Assembly (NCBI GenBank): GCA_023229525.1
Contig: JALNZC010000021.1
Coordinates: forward strand, 5,243-69,242
Origin: Bacteroidales bacterium
GTDB taxonomy: Bacteria; Bacteroidota; Bacteroidia; Bacteroidales; FEN-979
DNA: 64,000 bases
Direction of reading: 5' to 3'
The stretch's first letter is position 1. The number at the start of each line of letters is the position of its first letter. A program made the position numbers and the translations under genes. Shown here piece after piece: positions 1 to 8,551 of the stretch. A model generated the notes under the pieces. That model did no database searches. It saw only the letters and a list, made by a program, of their open reading frames with translations, and had not been told where the DNA came from.

Positions 1-1666
1 GAATGATGGTACATGGCCTTTGCGACATTTCACGATCAGGCAGATAAGGGAAAAGAACACTATAACCACCGGCTATGGTATAATCTACAATAACCTGTTG
101 ATCCCTGGCATTCATCTCATCCGTAGTAAATGCCCAGACTTGTTTGTACTTATGCAAAATATCCGAAGAAGCTTTACTTAAATCGATCATATCATAATCG
201 ATATTAAGAACTTGAAGCACTTTCAGCAATCCGTCAAAATAGGCTGGTCTGCGGATTGCAGATGGTGGGAATTGTAGTTCACACTCCTCTTTAACGGGCC
301 TTTCCAGCTCTGTAGTGTAATACGGAGGATAGAATAAGACACATATTTCAGCTTTCCGTTTTGCATTAACGAAGAGGCTTTCGGAGGTTTTTACAATTTT
401 ACTCATTCGTTTGATCAAAGGGAAGGCACTGGTATGTTCACCTTCCGCTGTGAGCGGGCTGAACCAATAAAAAGTCTCTCCTGAATATCCCGTACGACCA
501 GGGTTGCGTCCCTGCGAGAACATATAATAGTTCCAACCGGCCAAGCCGTTGGCAAGACTTGCTTTGTAGAAGAGTTCCATCTCACGTGGATTCGTTACCA
601 CTTGATATTCACGGGAACCACACTGGAACTCAGCAGCAAAAAGCGGTTTGTTCCCCTGCATTGCACAAGTGATATCATTAATGATCCGGTCATCATGCAT
701 ATTGCGGTATGATAAAAATTCCGGAATATGATCGACTCCGAATAGGATCTCACTCTTATCATCAAATAAATCTTCGTACATGGTGATATTGACCGGAAAT
801 TCATAACCGTGTCCATAGATCCAACCGGGAAGATTGTGATATAAAGGAACACTAATACCTCTATCTCTGGCCATCCTGCTCAGCATTCTTAAATAGTCGC
901 CATAATAAGTTCTCCAGAAACAATGCCATTCATAATCACGGCCACGATCACCTTTTGATGCATACGGAAGATTACCATCCGGAGGAAGTTCTACATGAGT
1001 AAAATCCTGATAACCTGTTCCCCACAACTTATTTACTTCGGCAATACTTTTGAATTTAAGTGATAGGTAAGAAATGAAGCGATTTTTCACTGCATTCCCG
1101 TAATCTCCCTGTTTCGCCAGCCATGAGAATACGCCGATCTCATTACAGATCTGCATCATAATAACCGGTCCACCAGCAGTTATTTCGCGCTCACTGATGA
1201 ACGGCATGATCTGATCATACCACAAAGCAACCTTTTCAAGGTATTTCTGATTAAACAGGCTTACTCCGTCACTGTGAACTATTTCATCTTTGCTGTTGCG
1301 CATTTTAACTTCGTCGCTATATTGATCCATAAACCAGTCTGGAAGTCCGGCTCCCCGAAACTCTGCCAGAATAAAGGGACCCGGTTTTACAATGCAAGTT
1401 AATCCATGAGTCTGGCATCGCTGAAGCCAACCTTTAAGATCGCGTTCAGGAGATGATGTGCCGTCAAAATCAAAAATTCCCTCCTCCGATTCGTGCCATG
1501 CCCAAGGAATGTATGTGCTGACTGTAGTTAAACCGGCTTCTTTCGCCGCTTCTAAATGCTTGTCCCACAGTTCACGCTTTATTCTGAAATAATGGATCTC
1601 TCCCGAATTGAGAAACACCTTTTTATTATTCAGATAAAAACTATCTTCTTTTATACTAAATGTCAT
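1..1666 (-). CDS. GH35-type beta-galactosidase, C-terminus cut by window edge
   Basis: An open frame runs from an ATG at 1666 to the window edge, about 555 codons, with the C-terminus missing. The N-terminus has the GH35 TIM-barrel pattern: an opening GEIHYFRIKRELW, then YIPWAWHE, then PGPFILAEFRGAGLPDW. The acid/base glutamate is probably in QICNEIG (GH35 proteins usually have a similar NE pair), and AEFQCG probably holds the nucleophile. No signal peptide is visible, so the enzyme is probably cytoplasmic and removes terminal beta-galactosyl or related residues from imported oligosaccharides. The start overlaps the stop of the upstream symporter gene as ATGA, so the two are translationally coupled. 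GH35 is clear; the exact substrate is inferred. Confidence 0.85.
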   Translation of the reverse strand, partial: MTFSIKEDSFYLNNKKVFLNSGEIHYFRIKRELWDKHLEAAKEAGLTTVSTYIPWAWHESEEGIFDFDGTSSPERDLKGWLQRCQTHGLTCIVKPGPFILAEFRGAGLPDWFMDQYSDEVKMRNSKDEIVHSDGVSLFNQKYLEKVALWYDQIMPFISEREITAGGPVIMMQICNEIGVFSWLAKQGDYGNAVKNRFISYLSLKFKSIAEVNKLWGTGYQDFTHVELPPDGNLPYASKGDRGRDYEWHCFWRTYYGDYLRMLSRMARDRGISVPLYHNLPGWIYGHGYEFPVNITMYEDLFDDKSEILFGVDHIPEFLSYRNMHDDRIINDITCAMQGNKPLFAAEFQCGSREYQVVTNPREMELFYKASLANGLAGWNYYMFSQGRNPGRTGYSGETFYWFSPLTAEGEHTSAFPLIKRMSKIVKTSESLFVNAKRKAEICVLFYPPYYTTELERPVKEECELQFPPSAIRRPAYFDGLLKVLQVLNIDYDMIDLSKASSDILHKYKQVWAFTTDEMNARDQQVIVDYTIAGGYSVLFPYLPDREMSQRPCTII

Positions 1667-3732
1667 ACTTCTTCTCTTGAACGTTCTGAATTTCTTTGCC
1701 TGAGAAGATCTTTAATTTCATGGCTTCGCTTCTCAGTTAATGAGTAACGGAGGACAAAGAAAATCGAAAAGATGCTTAATAACAGTGGCAGTCCAATTTC
1801 AACCACACGCATCATTAAAAGTGTATAAGGTGTCTGCTGTGTAAGCGGTACGATGTTGTTTTCAATATCGCTAAGCTCTTTATCTAGAAGATCCAAAGAT
1901 AGTGAAGGGTCCATGTTCGCAAGGAGGTCATTTACTCCTCTGATGTCCTGGTTGAGATGTTTATAATGCTCTTTGCTGTTTTTATTTTTCAGGGATTTAG
2001 CCTCCAGGTGCGACAAGAGTTCAAATGAATTCATCCTGGCTTTCTCAAGCTTTGTTTGAATTGTCAAAGGGATTGCCTGTTCGATCATGGTTTTAATCCG
2101 GGAGGCTTCTGTCTGTGGTCCTGATTTTTTTAAACTCAACTGAAGCTTTTCCAATTCAACTACTGTTGACTTTGTCGATGATATGGCATTTAACAGTGCG
2201 TTTCTCTTCATACTTTGATATTCAGGCAAATTCAGGTTTGTCTCGTCCTGCTTTTTATGAGACTCTTTTTCCAGATAGATCAAATATTCTTTTGACTCAG
2301 TGAGCGCTTCAGCGCTCTGAATTTTGGTGTTTTCAAGCCACTCCTTATTAACGTTGGGGAGACCATGGTAATCTTTCCAGTACTGAACCTTACTGCGGAT
2401 CTCCCTGATATTCCCCTGTATCCTATCGACTTTTGTGACCTGGGTTTCGTCAAACATGGTAAATACGATCAGCGCACCTGCGACAAAGCTGGCGAGGGCG
2501 CTTCCCATTTTTATAAACCACCAGAATACCGAGTAATAACTACCCTCGGAACGATAACCCGTCTTCAATTCGTCTTCATCACAGATATCGCCAACCATGG
2601 AAGCACCCAGTGTAAAGAAAAACAACATGCCGGCAGAAAGCAGCACCGTGGGAATAATGATCAAATAGGGATATGACGGGTTATAGCAGACAATTTTGGA
2701 TAATTGTGCCAGACACATGAGTAGAATAGCAATGGCGAGGGTATTCCTTTTACCCATTTTCGGACTGATCCAGTTGAGGGGGAAAACGGCCAGTAGTCCG
2801 GTGATGGCCCAGACGGTACCGTTGATCCCGAGCAGGGTGGCGCCTTGAACTTTGTCACCTCCGAAGACATAAAAAATAGGAATGTATGACCCGAGCAACT
2901 GGACGAAATTGAATCCCATGGCCAGTGTAAAAATTGTCAAGGTCAACATAATAAAGTTTTTGTTGGTGGCAGTATGTTTCATGTCATGCCAGAAGGGTGT
3001 TTTTTCATGCTTTGCAGCTTTTACAAACCCCGGTTCACGTAATTTGAAAAACCACCAGAAAGAAAGTGGGATCAGTATGGCTGCGATCATTAAGGAGACG
3101 TAGCGCATACCATCGGCTTCATTTCCTCCTGTACCTTTGAAAATTTCCATGCTGGCGAGGGCAAAAAGCCAGGGTGTGCTCATGGCAAAAAGATTGCCTA
3201 CAAAACTCTTGGCGCTGAAAAGACGGGTACGTTCGTGGTAATCGGTAGTCATTTCCATACCCAGGGCGCCATGAGGGATCTCGAAGATATTACAGGCAGT
3301 GAAAAAGAGAAGAAGGGAAAAAAGAATATAGGCAAGCTGAAACCATTGGAAGCCGGATTCAGATGGAAACCATGTTCTCACCATATCTCCTTTTGGGATC
3401 CACCACATGACAACAAAAAAAACGGCAACGAGTATTCCGCCGATCAGCAAATAGGGACGCCGGCGTCCCCAACGGGTACGGGTATTGTCAGAAAGATGAC
3501 CGATAAAAGGATCAGAGAGGGCATCCCACAAACGGGGGACAATCAAAATTGCTCCCAGCCAGAAGGCGCTTAACCCCAAACTTATATTGCCCATCAACCC
3601 TACAAGAATTCCCGCTATGTTAAAGAGCGCAATAGGAATAATACCTCCAGCCCCATAAGCAGCTAACTGTGAAAAGTGAATCTGATGTTCTGATTTTGCA
3701 ATGTGACCCGTGCTTTTTTCTTGTTCGTTCAT
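1663..3732 (-). CDS. GPH-family sugar symporter with large coiled-coil insertion
   Basis: A 689-residue membrane protein of the glycoside-pentoside-hexuronide:cation symporter family (MelB-like, MFS fold). Family signs are PRLWDALSDPFIGHLSDNTR (residues 66-85) followed by an Arg-rich loop, and EIPHGALGMEM (151-161). It probably imports oligosaccharides across the inner membrane for the GH35 encoded next to it. The usual family length is about 450-500 residues. Here about 205 residues (429-634), rich in Lys, Glu and Leu with heptad-like stretches, are inserted between the eleventh and twelfth membrane helices, which should face the periplasm. The last helix is 637-662, followed by a basic tail. 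The stop overlaps the GH35 start. Confidence 0.88.
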   Translation of the reverse strand: MNEQEKSTGHIAKSEHQIHFSQLAAYGAGGIIPIALFNIAGILVGLMGNISLGLSAFWLGAILIVPRLWDALSDPFIGHLSDNTRTRWGRRRPYLLIGGILVAVFFVVMWWIPKGDMVRTWFPSESGFQWFQLAYILFSLLLFFTACNIFEIPHGALGMEMTTDYHERTRLFSAKSFVGNLFAMSTPWLFALASMEIFKGTGGNEADGMRYVSLMIAAILIPLSFWWFFKLREPGFVKAAKHEKTPFWHDMKHTATNKNFIMLTLTIFTLAMGFNFVQLLGSYIPIFYVFGGDKVQGATLLGINGTVWAITGLLAVFPLNWISPKMGKRNTLAIAILLMCLAQLSKIVCYNPSYPYLIIIPTVLLSAGMLFFFTLGASMVGDICDEDELKTGYRSEGSYYSVFWWFIKMGSALASFVAGALIVFTMFDETQVTKVDRIQGNIREIRSKVQYWKDYHGLPNVNKEWLENTKIQSAEALTESKEYLIYLEKESHKKQDETNLNLPEYQSMKRNALLNAISSTKSTVVELEKLQLSLKKSGPQTEASRIKTMIEQAIPLTIQTKLEKARMNSFELLSHLEAKSLKNKNSKEHYKHLNQDIRGVNDLLANMDPSLSLDLLDKELSDIENNIVPLTQQTPYTLLMMRVVEIGLPLLLSIFSIFFVLRYSLTEKRSHEIKDLLRQRNSERSREEV

Positions 3733-3757
3733 AAAAGTACCTGTTGATTTAAGTTTA

Positions 3758-3804
3758 ACCCACCCCTTCTCCTCCCTGCTGGCAGGGTTGGGAAGGGGTG
3801 GGTA
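3758..3804. repeat. GC-rich palindromic element, copy 1
   Basis: A perfect dyad with outer arms ACCCACCCCTTC and GAAGGGGTGGGT and an inner dyad CCCTGC/GCAGGG. It lies between the large glycosidase gene and the symporter gene, where it could form an RNA hairpin. Related copies lie at 23235, 25235, 25393 and 37882. Confidence 0.8.
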
Positions 3805-3815
3805 GATTCTATTCT

Positions 3816-6800
3816 TTAATAATAGATCACTACTTCCGCAGGAAATTCTTTAACTGATATTTCTTTTTCACCAAAATCTTTTCTTTCATCTCCGTTCACA
3901 GTTACTTTTACCGGTAGTTTCGATCCGTTGAAGTTTTTAATTTTAATTCCGTTAGCAGGAAGTTTTACATCCCCAAAAATCGTAAAGAGATATTTATTGT
4001 TATCTTTTTTTATTGAATATGAAATCTCACCGTAATAAGTTGGCAGATTTTCAACAGACATTCCTGCTGGGGAATCAATCCAATCCTGATAAAGGGCAGA
4101 AGCTAAAACAAGCGATTGATCATGCTCATTTTCATAAACAAACATAGCCCGGATGGCATTGATAAAATCGCTGCCAACCCAGGTGTGGGGCATATCTCCG
4201 ATGTAACCCGGCCTCCGGTAATCTTTCCAGACAACCTCGGCCCAGTGATTCCATCCCTGCGGACGTTGATCGTTGAGGAAAAATTCTATTAACTCGTGTG
4301 CTCTTTCCGGTTGATCTAAAATGATAAATGAACCGATCAAACGATTTTCATATGGAGTGTAATTAATCCAATCAATTTTCCCGTCTCTCCTGTTTTTAAA
4401 AAAATCATAAAATTTATCAAAAGTGTTATATACTTGCGGCTTTGGTAAGTTGGTCAGTTCGTTGCAAGGTGTTAACGCAATTGTTGTTGATGTTGCATCA
4501 AAATCGCCGAGTTCAACACAGCCCGGTATGTAATTTATTTTTCTGGTCTTCATCGTGAGCTGCAGTGAGTTGTAAAGATTTTCCCTGAAGGTGTCGCAGA
4601 CTTTTTTTATTCTTTCATACGATTCTTTTTCGCCAAGTATTTTTTGAATCTCCACTGCATCTTTCAAACCTTTCATGGTAAAGAAATCATCCCAGTACGA
4701 GTGCATCGGTTTAGCGGAATACCCTTCGTGGCTGATTGATTCCGTTACCAATCCGTAGTAAGCACGCACACTGTCATTCCCGTATTTAAAATGATCCGTT
4801 GATCTTTGGGCAATCAGCGATTCGATATATTCTACAGCTTTTAATACATTTTTATTTTTTGATCTGAGGAAAGTGGTATCCTTCGTGAAGTTAAAATATT
4901 CGCGGATCAAATAAATCATTTCACCGTGGCTGTCGTTTTCGGGAACCGGATCGGGACCTCTGAAATCAACCACGCACGGGACTTTACCGTTTTCGTATTG
5001 ATAACCGGTGTACCAATCAATGAAATCTTTCACTTCATTTACGATCCCTGATTTCAGTAATGCAGATGAAGTTAATGCGCCGTCGCGTATCCAGCTTCGT
5101 TCATACGAACGCGAGCCGGGTTGAATACCTGCCTTGTCCCTGTTGATTAATATATATGCGAGATTTGATTTGTAAGTATTTACAATCCGGTTTGCTGATT
5201 CAGGCAGATTAAATTTGATATGCCCAACTTTTGTTTTCCAGAATTCAATCGCTTTGTTCGATTGTTCTAAAACATATTCATTACCCAATTTTTCTTCAGA
5301 TGATGTTTTACCATAAAACGGAACCACAACAAAGAATTCTGTATTTTCAGCCGGATTCAGGTGAAATGAATATTTAATTACGCCATTTGCCAACCCGCTT
5401 TGATCTACAGCAAATTTATTTTGAGGAATATTCCCGGTACGTATAAGATCAACAATACTTCCTTCATTAAAAATAGTTGCCCCAAAGGAATTATATTTTT
5501 TTTGAGACAACACCATTTTATCATCGACAGATATAAATCCGCCATCTTCTTCTTTAATTGAGGTTATTTTACCAACGCCACCGGTCAAATTTAAAAACTG
5601 ATAATATGGATTAACCTGGTATGGCCGGACCAACAAATAGAACTCAAAATCTTTTGGCCTGTTTGAGAGGTTTTTAAATGAATAGCTGATGTTAAGCACG
5701 GAATTTTTATTTGCTTCCCCGCTTGCAGTAACTCCGGTTACAAATTTCAGATCATAACATAACCAGCTAACGGAGGGTACAAAAGTAAATTCCCTATTTT
5801 CTTCAGGAACGCCCAATGATTGAACGGATTTTACATTGCTCCAGTTATAAAGTGAATCGCCGGCTTTTATCATCGGCTCGATCGAAAACCGGGCTTTATC
5901 TACTTCAACCATTCCATCTTCATTTATCAGCGCTTCTTTAACATCATTATTAACACCTGTAATCGTCCAATAAGAGGTTTGCTCTAAAAAATATCTCGGG
6001 TAATTTCCTTTTGGTGAATTTTTAGCAGCGTATATTAAAAAATCATTCGGCGTTAAAGAATTTTTAATAGCCAGAAATTTTACTTCATAAATACCGAACC
6101 CTTCTTCCGAATTGCTTTTTGTAAGATTTATCTTAAGATACTTTGCTTCAGCTTCGGGTAGCCTGATAAAGCTGACATCACTTTGATTTGATTGAACAGA
6201 ATAAGCTTTCTCCCATTTTTTCCCATCCTCCGATAAGAAAACATTATAACTTTTTGCGTAATGATCTTTAAGCCAATTGATTTGTAAACCGCCAAATTCC
6301 CTGCGGATTTTGAAATCAAAGACAATATCCTGATCTATCACACCATTGCTTTGCCAGTATGTTTCATTTGAATTATCAATCATAAAATCCGGTGAATAAT
6401 TCTTAATAAATGATGAAGCTGTAACTGATGGAAGCGGATAGGATTGCTTTTCGGGTTGTAGCGGTTCAAACTTCAGATCATCAATCCAGATTGTACCTTT
6501 GCCACCAACAAAGGATGCTATTGTAAATTCAATTCTGTCAATTCGCTTTAAGCTTTGATCAGTTGTCGGTCCCCATGCAAAATTGATATGTCTTTTTTTA
6601 ATCCGGATTTTTTTCCATTCTTGTGGAAAATCATAGTTGCGATTATTGACCCACCACACATTGTTTCCCGTGCTGTCAATAAATTTTATTTCAAAATTAT
6701 TTGCAGGAGATTTGGCTTTAATATAAAAGGTAAATTCATAATTATCGGGCAGGTCTATTGGGAACCGTTTCTGTATTCCGCCGTAACCAGTGCCTTTGGT

Positions 6801-7001
6801 GAAATCATAATCGAAACGGATCGCATTGCCAGTTAATCCTTTTTCATTAGATAAGTCAAGATTAACGCCATCGGATTTGATGAAACTCCAGCCATCTTTA
6901 TTCTCAAATTCATCAAGTATTTTGATTTGAGCGTAGATCGTTATGGGTGCAAGAACCGACAAGAGTGATAATGCAATTATTTTTCCGAAAAAATTTTTCA
7001 T
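3816..7001 (-). CDS. Exported multidomain six-hairpin glycosidase-like protein with discoidin domain
   Basis: A 1061-residue protein with a signal peptide (cut near residue 25). Domains by eye: a CBM11/CIA30-like beta-sandwich (about 26-182), an F5/8 type C (discoidin) domain (about 190-312), a beta-rich linker domain (about 320-590), an alpha/alpha-toroid resembling six-hairpin glycosidases (about 605-990, with WIRDGALTSSALL and NHWAEVVW), and a short beta C-terminus. It probably acts in the periplasm or at the surface on the same glycan as the neighbouring GH144 and GH3 enzymes. I cannot assign a GH family with confidence. The gene and the one at 7103 look more AT-rich by eye than the rest of the locus, which may mean separate acquisition. 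Confidence 0.75.
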   Translation of the reverse strand: MKNFFGKIIALSLLSVLAPITIYAQIKILDEFENKDGWSFIKSDGVNLDLSNEKGLTGNAIRFDYDFTKGTGYGGIQKRFPIDLPDNYEFTFYIKAKSPANNFEIKFIDSTGNNVWWVNNRNYDFPQEWKKIRIKKRHINFAWGPTTDQSLKRIDRIEFTIASFVGGKGTIWIDDLKFEPLQPEKQSYPLPSVTASSFIKNYSPDFMIDNSNETYWQSNGVIDQDIVFDFKIRREFGGLQINWLKDHYAKSYNVFLSEDGKKWEKAYSVQSNQSDVSFIRLPEAEAKYLKINLTKSNSEEGFGIYEVKFLAIKNSLTPNDFLIYAAKNSPKGNYPRYFLEQTSYWTITGVNNDVKEALINEDGMVEVDKARFSIEPMIKAGDSLYNWSNVKSVQSLGVPEENREFTFVPSVSWLCYDLKFVTGVTASGEANKNSVLNISYSFKNLSNRPKDFEFYLLVRPYQVNPYYQFLNLTGGVGKITSIKEEDGGFISVDDKMVLSQKKYNSFGATIFNEGSIVDLIRTGNIPQNKFAVDQSGLANGVIKYSFHLNPAENTEFFVVVPFYGKTSSEEKLGNEYVLEQSNKAIEFWKTKVGHIKFNLPESANRIVNTYKSNLAYILINRDKAGIQPGSRSYERSWIRDGALTSSALLKSGIVNEVKDFIDWYTGYQYENGKVPCVVDFRGPDPVPENDSHGEMIYLIREYFNFTKDTTFLRSKNKNVLKAVEYIESLIAQRSTDHFKYGNDSVRAYYGLVTESISHEGYSAKPMHSYWDDFFTMKGLKDAVEIQKILGEKESYERIKKVCDTFRENLYNSLQLTMKTRKINYIPGCVELGDFDATSTTIALTPCNELTNLPKPQVYNTFDKFYDFFKNRRDGKIDWINYTPYENRLIGSFIILDQPERAHELIEFFLNDQRPQGWNHWAEVVWKDYRRPGYIGDMPHTWVGSDFINAIRAMFVYENEHDQSLVLASALYQDWIDSPAGMSVENLPTYYGEISYSIKKDNNKYLFTIFGDVKLPANGIKIKNFNGSKLPVKVTVNGDERKDFGEKEISVKEFPAEVVIYY

Positions 7002-7102
7002 TTGTCAATTGCTTTCAAATCTCTATGTAGACAAACTGAACGCTGGTTAAAATGAAGTAACAGACCAGGAAAAATTAAGGTCAGAACAAAAATGAAGAAA
7101 TT

Positions 7103-8500
7103 CTATTCTAAATATTTATAGCCAAGTTTGTTTAAACCATTTTGGATTATCGGATCTTTCATTACATAATTCCAAACCAAGCCTGTTCTGAAATTTTCTA
7201 TCATTATAAGCATTGGACCCTCGTCTATGCCTAAAAAATCATTGTCAATCCACTTAGCCGTTGGGTTGAAGGCATCATAATAACCGTATTTCCCCCATAG
7301 TTTTTTTCCATACTTTTCATTCATGGATTTTATGGTAGGTAAAACTATCTCCGGGGCAAAAGGTAATGATGAAAGGGATGCGTAAGGTGCAATGGTCCCA
7401 TCATCATAATAATTGTAATCGGGTCCACTCGTTCCTCTACCTGCATAACCCAAAAATTTTTTATCATCAAAATTATACTTCCCATCAGGTCCATCACTTG
7501 CAGTAACACCCCAGCAGAGCGAATCATACCCGATCCAACCTTTAGGATTATCTGTTGCATATTGTCGTTGAGCATATGTTGCACGGCGTGAGTTTTCAAA
7601 GTAATCAATTCCTTTTTCCTTCATATATTCATCAACCAAACCGCGATAATCTATAAATGCTTGTGAAAACTGATGACCAAATAATGGAGGAAACGCCACG
7701 TGCGAAAGTCCTTTGTAAGGTGTATACCACTTATACGATTTTAACCATGCTTTATAACTTTGTTCAGCATTTTCCATTCCACTGCCCGCTGCTAAAACAT
7801 AAAGGAACAGCGCCTCATCATAACCGCTCCAGCCATAATCGGCCAATCCATCTTCGGGGGTCCAACCCATGGAAATCGTATTGGCAAATTTATCCTTGGC
7901 GGGCAATTTCATAAAATTCCAGTTAGTTCTTCCAAGTAATAATGTTGCAAGTTTACGGATCTGAGTTTCAATATTATTGTCCAGGTTGTAATAGTTCCGG
8001 GCAAAGATGATACCCATCATCAACAGTCCGGTATCTACGGAGGAAAGTTCACAATTCCATTCGCGTGTACCATCCTTCATTACCAGGAAATGATAATAAA
8101 ATCCTTCGTACCCGGTTGCCTTTTTATCGGTACTTTGAACTGAATTGGCAAAAAATTTAAGAATTCTGAGTGTGATCTCCGCCGCTTGTTCACGGGTTAT
8201 CCAATTTCTTTCAGCACCGATAGCGAATGATGGAATTCCAAAACCTGTTGCGGCTATGCTGCAGGGAGAAGCGCTTGTCGTGCGATCTTTTACAATTCCC
8301 GTTTTGGGATGATGTTCATTTAAAAAGAAAAGAAAAGTTTTATGCTGGATTGAATCGAGCATTGACTTCTCTCCTGATGTTAAAGGATAATTAACCTTTC
8401 CTTTGGATTTGAATACAAGCTGTTGTGGCTGTGCGGTAGAAATGGCAAAAGTAAAGACCACAAACAAAATAACTTTGCTGACCTCCATGTGATTTCTCAT
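7103..8500 (-). CDS. GH144-type endo-beta-1,2-glucanase-like enzyme
   Basis: A 465-residue protein with an N-terminal signal peptide (hydrophobic stretch after MRNHMEVSK, cut near AQPQQ). It consists of one glucoamylase-like alpha/alpha-barrel (PF10091 type), the fold of GH144 endo-beta-1,2-glucanases. Visible landmarks are the GFGIPSFAIGAERNWITREQ segment near residue 90, WGVTASDGPDG, YDAFNP and the C-terminal IDEGPMLIMIENFRTGLVW. The same landmarks occur in the lipoprotein encoded at 10828, so the locus has two paralogues on either side of a GH3 gene. The lack of a lipobox suggests a soluble periplasmic enzyme, perhaps trimming what the lipoprotein releases outside. Specificity is inferred from family and context. 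Confidence 0.8.
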   Translation of the reverse strand: MRNHMEVSKVILFVVFTFAISTAQPQQLVFKSKGKVNYPLTSGEKSMLDSIQHKTFLFFLNEHHPKTGIVKDRTTSASPCSIAATGFGIPSFAIGAERNWITREQAAEITLRILKFFANSVQSTDKKATGYEGFYYHFLVMKDGTREWNCELSSVDTGLLMMGIIFARNYYNLDNNIETQIRKLATLLLGRTNWNFMKLPAKDKFANTISMGWTPEDGLADYGWSGYDEALFLYVLAAGSGMENAEQSYKAWLKSYKWYTPYKGLSHVAFPPLFGHQFSQAFIDYRGLVDEYMKEKGIDYFENSRRATYAQRQYATDNPKGWIGYDSLCWGVTASDGPDGKYNFDDKKFLGYAGRGTSGPDYNYYDDGTIAPYASLSSLPFAPEIVLPTIKSMNEKYGKKLWGKYGYYDAFNPTAKWIDNDFLGIDEGPMLIMIENFRTGLVWNYVMKDPIIQNGLNKLGYKYLE

Positions 8501-8551
8501 TTTAATTATTAATTCTCTATTGTTTATTTATAAAATGGCGAGTGTGCAGGG

